Origin: CAITZA01 sp937915285
Lineage (GTDB): Bacteria > Desulfobacterota > Desulfomonilia > Desulfomonilales > Desulfomonilaceae
Reading direction: 5' to 3'
Length of the DNA: 64,000 nt
Assembly (NCBI GenBank): GCA_036821825.1
Contig: DAISIV010000005.1
Span: 1 to 64,000, forward strand
Part shown: in pieces, positions 16,657 to 24,864 of the stretch
How positions within the stretch are numbered: position 1 is the first letter of the stretch
How the letters are laid out: the number at the start of each line of letters is the position of its first letter
Notes under the pieces: generated by a model
The model's database searches: none
Told to the model about the DNA's origin: nothing
What the model saw: only the letters and a program-made list of their open reading frames with translations
Made by a program: the position numbers and the translations under genes

Positions 16657-18504
16657 TCAGAACTGAACGGTCAGGGCTACCTCACCACCCAGGATTGCGT
16701 CAATTCTCCGATCGGGGTTTACGCCGTATGGAAAAACTGGATCCGAAGGCGGTTGGCTCTGGTAATTGGTTCTGGTTTGATCATTCCATCCTGGAACACT
16801 TCGGTCTATGCACGCATAACTGAACCACTTACCCGGTTTCCAGTAGGCCAGGGTTGTCCTTATTTTGTAGCGGTCCAGCAGCTCCCACTCAAATCCTCCG
16901 GTCACTTCCCATCCGAGGTCCCTGTCAGGCACGTTCGGAGCCCCATCGTTGTTCTGGTAACTGACATAAGGCTCCCACCGGATGAAATTTGCGATTCCAG
17001 TGGCTCCGGCATTTACTACCGGCGTTACCTTCGGGTCCTTGGCCGGTCTGAGGTATCCCCACCCATAGCCATGGGTCGACCTTTGAGACCACAAGAATGA
17101 ACCGAACAGATTGAGATTGGCCGCCACCGCATAGTCGGCCCTTGCGGCAAGGACTTCGGCGGCGCTGAAATATCCATAGCGTCCGGTGTCGTAAGCATTG
17201 ACCCCTGAGCCATATACATACCCCAACAGATAGGAGTATGGCCTGAAAACGGTGTAATTGCCCTGCCCCGGACCCTGTATGTACGATTGATCGTCATACA
17301 TATATCCATTCCTGCGATCCGGGCCGGGCAAATATGCATATATGAATGAAATCCTGCTTGGGCCCGCAAGAGCCCCGAATTCCACCATGCGCCTCCATGA
17401 GCCAACCCAATAATCAAGGCCCTTTCCGTTAAGCTTGTTCGGGGCCATTCCCGGACTTCTGATGTCCGACACACTCCTGGCTACACGGCTGTTTTCATAC
17501 CAGTAAGCCCATTCAGTGTTCAGAAAGAATCTTCCACTATTATATTTCAAATAAATGGTTCCATGAACCAGGTCAGTATCATAGGCGTAGAACTTGTTGA
17601 TGCCCTCTGGCCCGTCGGCCGGTGTGAATGTAGAGGCATTTCCAGGAGTTTGTTGAGACGCCTGTGTGTAAGTGGCAGACCTTGCTTCCGGACCTGCATG
17701 CCAGCCTTGCCAGGCCAGGAATATCCCGGCGTCAATTGGGCCGGCCTGATATGTTGTGAAATAGCGGACCGAATAGTTCATGATGCCGCTCATGTCAAAC
17801 AGATTGTAATATGGAGAACCGGGGGCCAACCTGAAATTCGGATTGTCCCCGGTCTTTCTTGCCGATATCTGCGAGTTTGCAGGCTGTGGCCAAAAAGGCC
17901 TGAATGCAAAACTTATCCTCAAGGGCCCATAAGGAGCCACCAGGGCCACTCCCTCTGTGGTATTGTTCACAGCTCCATTGTATTGCAGCCCTACTCCAAA
18001 AGCTTCTGACCTCTTACCCACAACTAGTTGTCCGAGTGGAGTCTGAGCCATAACCCACCATTGCGTCCACTGACCGTCGGATGTCCCCACATCCACGCCT
18101 GGCATTGTGTTCGTAATGTAATCGGACGCGTATGGGTCACCATATTTTCCCAAACGGTATTTGCCCCTAAACTGAATCGCCTTGTTAATCCTGATGTCGG
18201 GATACAATTCCAGTGTCTGATAATGCCTGCCGGCGCTTGACCCGCTGACCAGGTCCTTTACCTGAAAGCCGAACCAACCGTTGAAATTTCGGTAATCACC
18301 TGAAGGGATGAGAGTTCGGCCAGTCGACCAGTCGATGTTGTATTCTCCAAAAAAGCCTTTTGAACCCATTTGGTCATACTGTTCGTAAATATAATTGAAT
18401 TGTCCGTTCATGGAAAATTCCCAGGCCCTAGCTTGATCCGGCGAGAATGAACCGGCAAGAATGGTTATCAATAGCGTCGGGAGTAATATTTTCTTGGCTT
18501 TCAT
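16657..18504 (-). CDS. Large outer-membrane beta-barrel protein (paralog A)
   Basis: A signal peptide (about 1-27, ending QARA) precedes a 590-residue mature protein made of alternating strands rich in Tyr, Trp and Gly and ending in the aromatic residue Phe (VALTVQF), a standard BAM signal for barrels. It resembles the protein at 24792-26663 from beginning to end: both start WEF after the signal, then have MGSKGFFGEYNID or MGANGFFGAFNID, and near the end both have WKPGKWF or WQPGKWF, ACVD, VPGW and YGVNPDR. So they are paralogs. A porin-like or substrate-specific channel is likely; the solute is unknown. AAGGAGA precedes the ATG. Confidence 0.8.
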   Translation of the reverse strand: MKAKKILLPTLLITILAGSFSPDQARAWEFSMNGQFNYIYEQYDQMGSKGFFGEYNIDWSTGRTLIPSGDYRNFNGWFGFQVKDLVSGSSAGRHYQTLELYPDIRINKAIQFRGKYRLGKYGDPYASDYITNTMPGVDVGTSDGQWTQWWVMAQTPLGQLVVGKRSEAFGVGLQYNGAVNNTTEGVALVAPYGPLRISFAFRPFWPQPANSQISARKTGDNPNFRLAPGSPYYNLFDMSGIMNYSVRYFTTYQAGPIDAGIFLAWQGWHAGPEARSATYTQASQQTPGNASTFTPADGPEGINKFYAYDTDLVHGTIYLKYNSGRFFLNTEWAYWYENSRVARSVSDIRSPGMAPNKLNGKGLDYWVGSWRRMVEFGALAGPSRISFIYAYLPGPDRRNGYMYDDQSYIQGPGQGNYTVFRPYSYLLGYVYGSGVNAYDTGRYGYFSAAEVLAARADYAVAANLNLFGSFLWSQRSTHGYGWGYLRPAKDPKVTPVVNAGATGIANFIRWEPYVSYQNNDGAPNVPDRDLGWEVTGGFEWELLDRYKIRTTLAYWKPGKWFSYACIDRSVPGWNDQTRTNYQSQPPSDPVFPYGVNPDRRIDAILGGEVALTVQF

Positions 18505-18982
18505 GCTATGTCTCCTTGATCAAGATCTGCAGACGCAAGTGAGCCCTTGGCGCAAAAGTAGCCAATCCCCCAAAATATGCGGTCCAATGAAAAAAAATTG
18601 GTTTTACGTTCTGCAGTGGTGTTACGTTACAGCTTAATATGCTACCACAGGTGGTGTCAAGGAGTTTTGTGGTACGTTATTTGGGTTTATGCTACTCAAC
18701 CTTGAGGCCTGGCAGATTTGGCGTCACGTACGCAGCAATGGAATGTTGAGGCAATTCCAGTCATGGCTTTTTTTTAGAGGTTGAATGTGGCTAGCCGATA
18801 GAGCCTATGAGATCCCTGTGGAATTTTTTTAATATTTTAGCAATACAGGCTTATAAGATATGTCATAGCGCATAATGTGGCATAATATAGCCGGACGGAC
18901 AAGACGGCGAAAAAGGGGAACAATTCTTCAGACATGGCTTAATTATTTTGCCGGAAATAGCCGGCTACAGCAATATTTTTGA
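18505..18982. other. 478-bp intergenic region between divergent envelope genes
   Basis: No gene seen. It separates the barrel gene (left) from the OmpA/TPR gene (right). For the barrel gene a -35-like TTGACA (minus strand, 18655-18660) abuts a 12-bp palindrome ACCACAGGTGGT (18644-18655), but the -10 is unclear. TACGTT occurs three times (near 18605, 18623 and 18673). The right part is AT-rich with several CATA repeats. Confidence 0.4.
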
Positions 18983-18997
18983 GTGGAGGGCATCGAG

Positions 18998-19984
18998 ATG
19001 AAAAATAACTGTCTGTTCCACATGTCGGTTATTTCATTTTGCGCGTTGTCCTTTTTGTTGCTTCAACATGGTTCGTCTTGGGCTCAGACTGTTGCATCAG
19101 GCCCTATTGATGAGAAATGCGTCGAGGCAAGGAAAGTATTTGCAGCCGGAATCAAGCTTGACGATATGAATCTTAGAAGAGAGGCATTCCAGAAGGCCGT
19201 TGACCTTTGCCCGACATATGCTGAGGCGCATGGCAACCTTGCAAACGCTTATGAGCGCCTTGCCATGGTGGCAAAACTGAATTTTGATGGCGCCAGAGAG
19301 GCCAACGACCTACTGGACCTGGCTGTTTTGCATTACGAGAAAGCTCTCAAAATACGACCAGGATTCCTCGGGGCCAGAAATGGACTGGCCAACCTACTCA
19401 TGACGCAAGGCCGATATCCGTTAGCCCTTCAACATTACATGATAATACTGAAGGAAAAACCGGACATGAAAGAGATTGAAAAACTGGCGAATGAGGCCCG
19501 CAAGCGCTCCGATAAGAACACTGGACAATTAAAGAAGGCAGCCGAAATCAGCGGAGAAGCGCGCAAATCAGATATGCAGGACGTATTCAGGTTGATGGGA
19601 TTCCAGAGTCACGTGATTAGGGACAGCGACAGGCAGTCCTTCAACAACATTCTTTTTGACGGCTGGTCTTCGGCAATTCGTCCTGGCGAACCATTGAACC
19701 AACTCAACGAAATAGGTAAAGCCCTGTCTTCTCCCGAGCTGTTTTCATACAAATTCATCATCGAGGGTCACGCCAATGCGGTTGGCGACTATGGCCGAAA
19801 CATGGAACTGTCGAATGACAGGGCCAATGCTGTCCGCGAATACCTGGTGAGAAATTTCAACATAAACCCCAATCGCCTATTGACCCAGGGATTCGGTTTT
19901 ACAAGGCCTAAAACCAGCCCTGAAACGGACCCTGTGAACAGACGTGTGGAAATTGTGTTCTTCAAGGAAAACTCAGCCCCATAA
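18998..19984 (+). CDS. Exported TPR protein with C-terminal OmpA-like peptidoglycan-binding domain
   Basis: A signal peptide (about 1-30, ending SSWAQ) is followed by TPR-like helices (about 45-165, with YAEAHGNLANAYERLA and FLGARNGLANLLMTQGRYPLALQHY). The C-terminal OmpA domain has the binding signatures FIIEGHANAVGDYGRN, ELSNDRANAVREYL and GFGFTRP. It should sit in the periplasm bound to peptidoglycan and may scaffold envelope complexes. The start chosen is the ATG at 18998: the upstream GTG at 18983 overlaps the GGAGGG that serves as its ribosome site. Confidence 0.87.
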   Translation: MKNNCLFHMSVISFCALSFLLLQHGSSWAQTVASGPIDEKCVEARKVFAAGIKLDDMNLRREAFQKAVDLCPTYAEAHGNLANAYERLAMVAKLNFDGAREANDLLDLAVLHYEKALKIRPGFLGARNGLANLLMTQGRYPLALQHYMIILKEKPDMKEIEKLANEARKRSDKNTGQLKKAAEISGEARKSDMQDVFRLMGFQSHVIRDSDRQSFNNILFDGWSSAIRPGEPLNQLNEIGKALSSPELFSYKFIIEGHANAVGDYGRNMELSNDRANAVREYLVRNFNINPNRLLTQGFGFTRPKTSPETDPVNRRVEIVFFKENSAP

Positions 19985-20056
19985 CATGAGCCAATACCAA
20001 CGAATGTCCATGAACAACTGATCAGTCTTGACCAGAGCCATTTATAATTGTTCAGG

Positions 20057-21004
20057 TTACCAGAAATAGCTCACACAATATCTTAATCCGAGTCCCGCTA
20101 TTAGTACTGCCAAGGCAGGCTTGATCCATGAACTCGGAATATATTTCTGGGCGCTGGCCCCAAAATACATTCCCACAAATCCTCCAATCCCGAACAGGAA
20201 CCCCAGCAGCCAATCAGGTCGAACGGACTGACCGGACTGCGCTACCAATGGTCCAATCAACTCGTAAAAGATCACTCCGCCGACCGACGTTGCGCAAGTG
20301 CCCATCAATGTAGCTCCGGCTATGGTATGAATCGGTAGACCGAAGAATGAAACTATAAAAGGCGCTATAATCGCGCCCCCACCTATCCCGTAAACTCCAC
20401 CGATCAATCCAACTATCAACGATAGTGTAAAAAGTCCGGTAGTATGGAAACTGAAACGCTCTCCGAAAAATTCATATTCAGTTTTCGACAAGGACCAGCT
20501 CAATGTCCTGATAGCAGGCTGACTTCCGTCTGCGGGTCTCTTGCCGCTTGAGGAAGCCTGTTGACGCATCCTGTTTTCCGCTGTCTTATCAGATGAAGCC
20601 TTCCCTTTCGAAGAAAAGGCCTGCATTAACATTCGTCCACCTATATAGAGCAGCACACACCCGACAAAGAGTTTAAATTCCCTGGGATTTGGGAGATACC
20701 ATATCCTGATGAACAGGCCTAGGAATAGGCCCGGCAAGGTCCCAACAATTATGTTCCAGGCCAAAGGCCAGTTCATTCGGCCTTCCTTGAAATACTTGTA
20801 GACTGCGCTTGGAATTCCTACGATATTGAAAACCAGATTGGTGGGAGTCACCGCTGGAGTAGTAAAACCCAATACGCTCATCTGAAAAGGCAGGATAAGA
20901 AAAGCGCCGGATATTCCCCCCATTGAAGTGAAAAAAGAGATTGCCATCCCCACCAGAGGGGGTATCCAGATTGCCGTCTCCACATTCGAAACAGGAAACA
21001 ACAT
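20057..21004 (-). CDS. TSUP (TauE/SafE) family membrane transporter, copy 1
   Basis: Multi-pass permease of the TSUP family, whose members export or import sulfite, sulfonates and related small anions. Typical repeats are the N-terminal GMAISFFTSMGGISGAFLILPFQM and the second-half GLIGGVYGIGGGAIIAPFIV; a hydrophilic Lys/Ser/Arg cytoplasmic loop lies between (about 130-165). It is transcribed away from the adjacent TunR-like gene from a good promoter that has an inverted repeat over its start site. TSUP genes are reported TunR-repressed targets in sulfate reducers, so molybdate, tungstate or sulfur-oxyanion traffic is a reasonable guess; the solute itself is not shown. Confidence 0.85.
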   Translation of the reverse strand: MLFPVSNVETAIWIPPLVGMAISFFTSMGGISGAFLILPFQMSVLGFTTPAVTPTNLVFNIVGIPSAVYKYFKEGRMNWPLAWNIIVGTLPGLFLGLFIRIWYLPNPREFKLFVGCVLLYIGGRMLMQAFSSKGKASSDKTAENRMRQQASSSGKRPADGSQPAIRTLSWSLSKTEYEFFGERFSFHTTGLFTLSLIVGLIGGVYGIGGGAIIAPFIVSFFGLPIHTIAGATLMGTCATSVGGVIFYELIGPLVAQSGQSVRPDWLLGFLFGIGGFVGMYFGASAQKYIPSSWIKPALAVLIAGLGLRYCVSYFW

Positions 21005-21094
21005 TTTTTTCTCCTATTCCATGGGTTCAGGACATGGAAAATCAGGAATAAGCGGATAGGGCCTCCGTCCACACAGAGTTAGCCTTTTCTATTA

Positions 21095-21118
21095 GCACGT
21101 TTCCAATAACTTTCGTGC
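21095..21118. promoter_or_regulatory. Inverted repeat overlapping the TSUP copy-1 start site
   Basis: GCACG (21095-21099) and CGTGC (21114-21118) are separated by 14 bases. The repeat begins 1 base downstream of the -10 box of the TSUP promoter, the typical place for a repressor operator. TunR, encoded divergently 180 bp away, is the obvious candidate ligand (inference). Confidence 0.5.
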
Positions 21119-21119
21119 C

Positions 21120-21147
21120 AGTATAAAACACCAGGGATGCCTGTCAA
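21120..21147 (-). promoter_or_regulatory. Sigma-70 promoter for TSUP copy 1
   Basis: On the minus strand TTGACA (21142-21147), a 16-base spacer and TATACT (21120-21125) form a near-consensus promoter about 115 bp before the TSUP start codon. Confidence 0.7.
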
Positions 21148-21297
21148 GAAGTTTTGGCTTAGGCTTGATAAAAAAAAATTAACCGCTAATATCCGTAGAA
21201 TGATTAAAATATTGTCTGGTTGTTCCATGCCCAAACAACGGTGTCAGGGAATGGATCATTCCGGATTTTTTCAGAAGACTTTCTGGGGTAGAGGAAA

Positions 21298-22338
21298 TTG
21301 CTCAATCAGTCCAGAATATATTCGGACCTAATAGACAACAAATGCCTGGAGCCTGAAGAGTTGTCGGCCTTGGAAAACTCTTTTCGGGCATGGTCAGATG
21401 AATCATCCCGAGCGGATGTTCGTTTATCTAGAAAGAGAATTCTCCTGATCTTCCTCCTGATCCGATACACCGGAGCCAGGTTGAATGAAGTTCTGAGCCT
21501 GGGGCTTCCCGATGACATTGACCCACAGGCCAGGACTGTCCGCCTGGGGGCTTCAAACAGTTCGTCCATGCGCCTTGCCCCTATTTCTGAGGATTTGGAA
21601 AACCAGATAAATATGCTTGTGTCGGAAATCTCCGCCGGTGGAACAGGATCAGAAACACTTAAAATAGATGAAGGGCATGTCAGAAGAAAATTTTACGAGA
21701 GGGCATTGTCATGTGGATTCGCTAAATCCCTCGGCTCGCCTCAGGCCATAAGAAGAGCCAGGGCGGTAGAATTAATGAAAAACAATGTGCCTCTACCTGT
21801 TGTTCAAAGAATACTCGGTCATTCGACACCTAACCTAACAGCCTCTCTGGTGGCCTTCTCCGAAGAGGAGATTCGTCAGGTGACGGCGCATTTCATTGAG
21901 AAAGAGGGTTCAAGGAAATCCAGCGCGAGAAATACTTTCTATGGTCGGATCACCCGAATGGAAACCGGCGATGTTCAGTCCCTGGTGGAATTGGCGACTC
22001 TGGCGGGCGACAAGGTTTATTCGGTCATCACTAATAACAGCCTGTCGCGCCTCGGGGTAAAGCTTGGCTCATGGGTTACGGCTGAAGTCAAGGCCCCCTG
22101 GGTAGTTATCCATAAGGATTCCGTAAAGGAGGTATGCGCGGCCGAGAATATTTTCAGGGGTCAGATATCGAAAATACTGCTGGGGAAAATAGTTTGTGAG
22201 GTTTCAGTGAGAATTCATGACGGAACTGAAATATGCTCGCTGATAACGCTTGAGAGTCTTGAAAACTGCGGATTCAGAGAATCAGACGAAATATGGGCGT
22301 CTTTTAACGCTTTTTCGGTAATCATCCATGTGGACTAG
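21298..22338 (+). CDS. tunR: TunR-like molybdate/tungstate regulator: dead tyrosine-recombinase fold plus two TOBE/Mop domains
   Basis: Predicted DNA-binding regulator. Residues about 20-200 have a XerC/D-type catalytic-domain fold: Arg I is kept (TGARLNEVLSL, R61) and a LGHS motif (H175) is present. The HxLRH box reads Q-A-I-R-R (149-153), and the nucleophile Tyr position (about 184) holds Leu/Val, so it should not recombine DNA. Residues about 212-274 and 285-345 are tandem molybdate-binding Mop/TOBE repeats (RGQISKILLGKIVCEVSV in the second). This is the architecture reported for TunR of sulfate reducers (Kazakov and co-workers, recalled from the literature). Its neighbours, TSUP and modABC, are the known TunR targets. 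Start is TTG with GAGGAAA upstream. Confidence 0.85.
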   Translation: MLNQSRIYSDLIDNKCLEPEELSALENSFRAWSDESSRADVRLSRKRILLIFLLIRYTGARLNEVLSLGLPDDIDPQARTVRLGASNSSSMRLAPISEDLENQINMLVSEISAGGTGSETLKIDEGHVRRKFYERALSCGFAKSLGSPQAIRRARAVELMKNNVPLPVVQRILGHSTPNLTASLVAFSEEEIRQVTAHFIEKEGSRKSSARNTFYGRITRMETGDVQSLVELATLAGDKVYSVITNNSLSRLGVKLGSWVTAEVKAPWVVIHKDSVKEVCAAENIFRGQISKILLGKIVCEVSVRIHDGTEICSLITLESLENCGFRESDEIWASFNAFSVIIHVD

Positions 22339-22479
22339 ATCGCTAGGGGCACCATTCACCGTTCAGATCAAACAACATATAGCTGAATCGATTCCAGTGG
22401 AATCTTTCAATAATGTGGGAATGATTTCTTTCATTTTTGTCATGAAACATGCTGCAATTTAAATCCCCAACAATCCTTC

Positions 22480-22508
22480 TTGACACCGCCTTCGTTTTTT
22501 CAGATACT
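22480..22508 (+). promoter_or_regulatory. Sigma-70 promoter for modABC
   Basis: TTGACA (22480-22485), a 17-base spacer and GATACT (22503-22508) make a strong -35 and an acceptable -10. The start codon of modA lies 90 bp further on. The first transcribed bases would fall inside the inverted repeat at 22512-22533. Confidence 0.6.
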
Positions 22509-22511
22509 TGG

Positions 22512-22533
22512 CTTATGTCTAGCCAGACATAAG
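22512..22533. promoter_or_regulatory. Perfect 9-bp inverted repeat, probable TunR operator of modABC
   Basis: CTTATGTCT (22512-22520), spacer AGCC, AGACATAAG (22525-22533). It begins three bases after the predicted -10 box and covers the expected start site. It is the most symmetrical element in the tunR-modA gap. The position suggests repression rather than activation. Confidence 0.65.
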
Positions 22534-22597
22534 TATCCGGCGCAGTTTTTGCTCAAGCGAATCAATGTTGCTCTGCGCTTAGCAGAAGGAGACGAAA

Positions 22598-23380
22598 TTG
22601 AATTACCTAATCAAGGCGTTTCTAATTTTTACACTTTTTGTTTCGTTCCCGTTTTCCATATCTCAAGCGTCTTCCACGGTTCAGGCGCCTGAGATAAAGG
22701 TTTTTGCGGCCGCCTCACTTACCAACGCAATCAACGAACTGGCGGAGGTGTTTGCAAAAAAGGAGGGCTTCAGGGTTATACCTAGCTTTGCGGCCTCATC
22801 AACCCTGGCAAAACAAATCGAGAATGGCGCGCCGGCCAACGTCTTCCTCTCGGCGGACCTTCAGTGGATGGATTATCTGGATGGTAGGAAAATGCTTGCG
22901 GATGGATCCAGGTTCAATCTGTTGGGCAACAGGCTGGTGTTGATCGCTCCGGAGGGTGGCCTTCAGCGGGCTGAGATCAAGCCTGGACTTGACTTGTCGA
23001 TCTATCTTCGTGGAGGCCGCCTGGCGACAGGTGATCCGGACCACGTTCCTGCAGGCAAGTATGCGAAGGCGGCTCTCGAGAAACTGAACATGTGGTCTTT
23101 TGTTTCGGACAAACTAGCTAGGGCCAGCGACGTTCGGTCTGCCTTGACCTGGGTTGAAAAGGGTGAAGCAAACCTTGGAATTGTGTATTCTACAGACGCC
23201 GCAGGTTCAAAAAAAGTGCGTATTGCGGCTTTCTTCCCGGAAGACTCGCACCCTCCCATTATCTATCCGGCGGCAATCGTCAAGACCGGTGATTCTCCAA
23301 ATTCGAGGAGATTCCTGGATTTCTTGAAGTCTGATGAAGCCCGGGCAGTTTTTGGGAAGTTTGGTTTTACGGTAAAATAG
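22598..23380 (+). CDS. modA: Molybdate/tungstate ABC transporter, periplasmic binding protein ModA
   Basis: Captures molybdate or tungstate in the periplasm for the ModBC importer. The signal peptide is about residues 1-25 (hydrophobic FLIFTLFVSFPFSISQAS). Mature sequence opens VFAAASLTNAINELA, the classic ModA oxyanion-binding strand and loop with Ser and Thr contacts; NGAPANVFLSADLQWMDYL, GDPDHVPAGKYAKAAL and LGIVYSTDA follow as in ModA. The start is TTG with AGAAGGAGA at good spacing; no ATG is available. It abuts modB. Tungstate versus molybdate preference cannot be read from sequence. Confidence 0.93.
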   Translation: MNYLIKAFLIFTLFVSFPFSISQASSTVQAPEIKVFAAASLTNAINELAEVFAKKEGFRVIPSFAASSTLAKQIENGAPANVFLSADLQWMDYLDGRKMLADGSRFNLLGNRLVLIAPEGGLQRAEIKPGLDLSIYLRGGRLATGDPDHVPAGKYAKAALEKLNMWSFVSDKLARASDVRSALTWVEKGEANLGIVYSTDAAGSKKVRIAAFFPEDSHPPIIYPAAIVKTGDSPNSRRFLDFLKSDEARAVFGKFGFTVK

Positions 23381-24076
23381 ATGGAATTGCATCTCACTGC
23401 CCTTGAACAGGAAGCTCTCAGACTGAGTCTGTGGGTTTCACTGTGGGCGGTGTTGGGTAGCCTTCCGCTCGGTGTTTTTTTGGCCTGGCTTTTGTCAAGG
23501 AAGAATTTTCCAGGCAAGACATTCCTTGACGGACTGATACATTTACCCCTGGTATTGCCTCCTGTCGTCACTGGCTATCTGCTTCTTGTGACATTTGGAC
23601 GCAGGGGAGTCATAGGGGCCTGGTTGAATGATACATTGGGAATCACTTTCGCTTTTAACTGGAAGGGAGCAGCCCTCGCCTCCGCAGTAGTTGCGTTTCC
23701 CTTGATGGTGAGGGCCATACGTCTTTCAATAGATGGGGTTGACCGAGAACTTGAATGGGCGGCTCGGACTCTTGGCGCCGGACCTGTCAGGGTTTTCTTT
23801 ACCATAACCTTGCCACTCATTGCTCCAGGAATTCTGACCGGAATAATTCTGTCTTTTGCTCGTAGTCTCAGTGAATTTGGCGCAACCATAACATTTGTGT
23901 CTAACATTCCCGGTGAAACCAGGACACTTCCGCTGGCGCTATACACATTGACTCAAGTCCCGGATGGGGAACAAGGCGCTATGAGATTGTGCGTGATATC
24001 GGTATTACTGGCCATGGTTGCATTAATCCTCTCCAACCATCTTTCAAGGAAGGTTCAGGAAGGGATCAGGGGTTAG
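23381..24076 (+). CDS. modB: Molybdate ABC transporter permease ModB
   Basis: Inner-membrane channel subunit, 231 residues, about five helices. It begins directly after the modA stop. The cytoplasmic EAA loop that contacts the ATPase is visible as ELEWAARTLGAGPVRVFFTITLPL, and other ModB marks are LPLVLPPVVTGYLLL and GATITFVSNIPGETRTLPLALY. Translation is probably coupled with modA because the ATG touches the stop codon. Confidence 0.94.
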   Translation: MELHLTALEQEALRLSLWVSLWAVLGSLPLGVFLAWLLSRKNFPGKTFLDGLIHLPLVLPPVVTGYLLLVTFGRRGVIGAWLNDTLGITFAFNWKGAALASAVVAFPLMVRAIRLSIDGVDRELEWAARTLGAGPVRVFFTITLPLIAPGILTGIILSFARSLSEFGATITFVSNIPGETRTLPLALYTLTQVPDGEQGAMRLCVISVLLAMVALILSNHLSRKVQEGIRG

Positions 24077-24078
24077 TC

Positions 24079-24864
24079 ATGCTAGAGGTTCATGTAACAC
24101 GGAAACTGGGGCCACTCACCATTGATGTTGGCTTTCAGTCCGAGGAAGCCCGGGTAATCGCGCTTTACGGTCCATCGGGAGCAGGGAAAACTTCCGTGAT
24201 ATCCATGATAGCCGGCCTTCTTCGACCAGACTCGGGGAAAATAAGCCTTAACGGAGCTACTTTCTTTGACTCGGATCGCAAGATCTGTATGTCCCCGGAG
24301 AAGCGCAGAATTGGATATGTGTTCCAGGATGGAAAGCTCTTTCCTCATCTTACTGTGAGATCCAATCTGGAATACGGCATGAGACTGATCCACAAATCAC
24401 ACCGAACGACTGGGTTTGATCAAGTCGTAAACCTTCTTGGTATCAGGGATCTACTTGGCCGGCGTCCAGGCAAACTGTCTGGCGGTGAAAAACAGCGGGT
24501 TGCAATTGGCCGGGCTCTACTGACAAGCCCAAGGCTACTTTTAATGGACGAGCCGCTAGCCTCACTCGATTCCGTCAGAAAGGAAGAGGTCCTGCCTTTC
24601 ATCAGAAGCCTTAAGGATTCATACGACATACCCATAATATACGTTACTCATTCAGCCGAAGAGATAGTTTCGATAGCAGACCGTGTCCTGGTCATCAGGG
24701 ACGGATTTCTATGCGCTTCGGGAGGCCCTGAAATTATTACCCCTTCCGGCAAGGGAGATAGCGAGCGGACAGTGACCGGCTGCTCCTGGAACTACAACCG
24801 GGCGTCAACAAACAATTCTATGCCAAAAATGGGGGATATTACCCTATCGGGGTTGACTCCATAG
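24079..24864 (+). CDS. modC: Molybdate ABC transporter ATPase ModC, short form without TOBE domain
   Basis: ATPase of the ModABC importer: Walker A GPSGAGKT (31-38), Q-loop VFQDGKLFPH, signature LSGGE (133-137), Walker B LLLMDE (153-158), switch His191. The ATG two bases after the modB stop gives the family start MLEVHV; an in-frame earlier ATG inside modB is less likely. The ATPase domain ends near residue 215. Only about 45 residues follow and none look like the C-terminal molybdate-binding TOBE domain of E. coli ModC (352 aa). The last 24 codons overlap the 3' end of the convergent barrel gene. The missing sensor domain may be functionally replaced by the Mop repeats of TunR, or the gene may be 3'-truncated. 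Confidence 0.88.
   Translation: MLEVHVTRKLGPLTIDVGFQSEEARVIALYGPSGAGKTSVISMIAGLLRPDSGKISLNGATFFDSDRKICMSPEKRRIGYVFQDGKLFPHLTVRSNLEYGMRLIHKSHRTTGFDQVVNLLGIRDLLGRRPGKLSGGEKQRVAIGRALLTSPRLLLMDEPLASLDSVRKEEVLPFIRSLKDSYDIPIIYVTHSAEEIVSIADRVLVIRDGFLCASGGPEIITPSGKGDSERTVTGCSWNYNRASTNNSMPKMGDITLSGLTP

Noticed and set aside
21298..22338. Phage integrase or mobile element at the tyrosine-recombinase-like gene
   Set aside because: Nucleophile Tyr and HxLRH histidine are gone, Mop repeats follow, no att site or other phage genes are near; regulator is the better call.
23989..24078. Longer modC starting inside modB
   Set aside because: The 30 extra residues do not match ModC N-termini; the ATG at 24079 gives the normal start.
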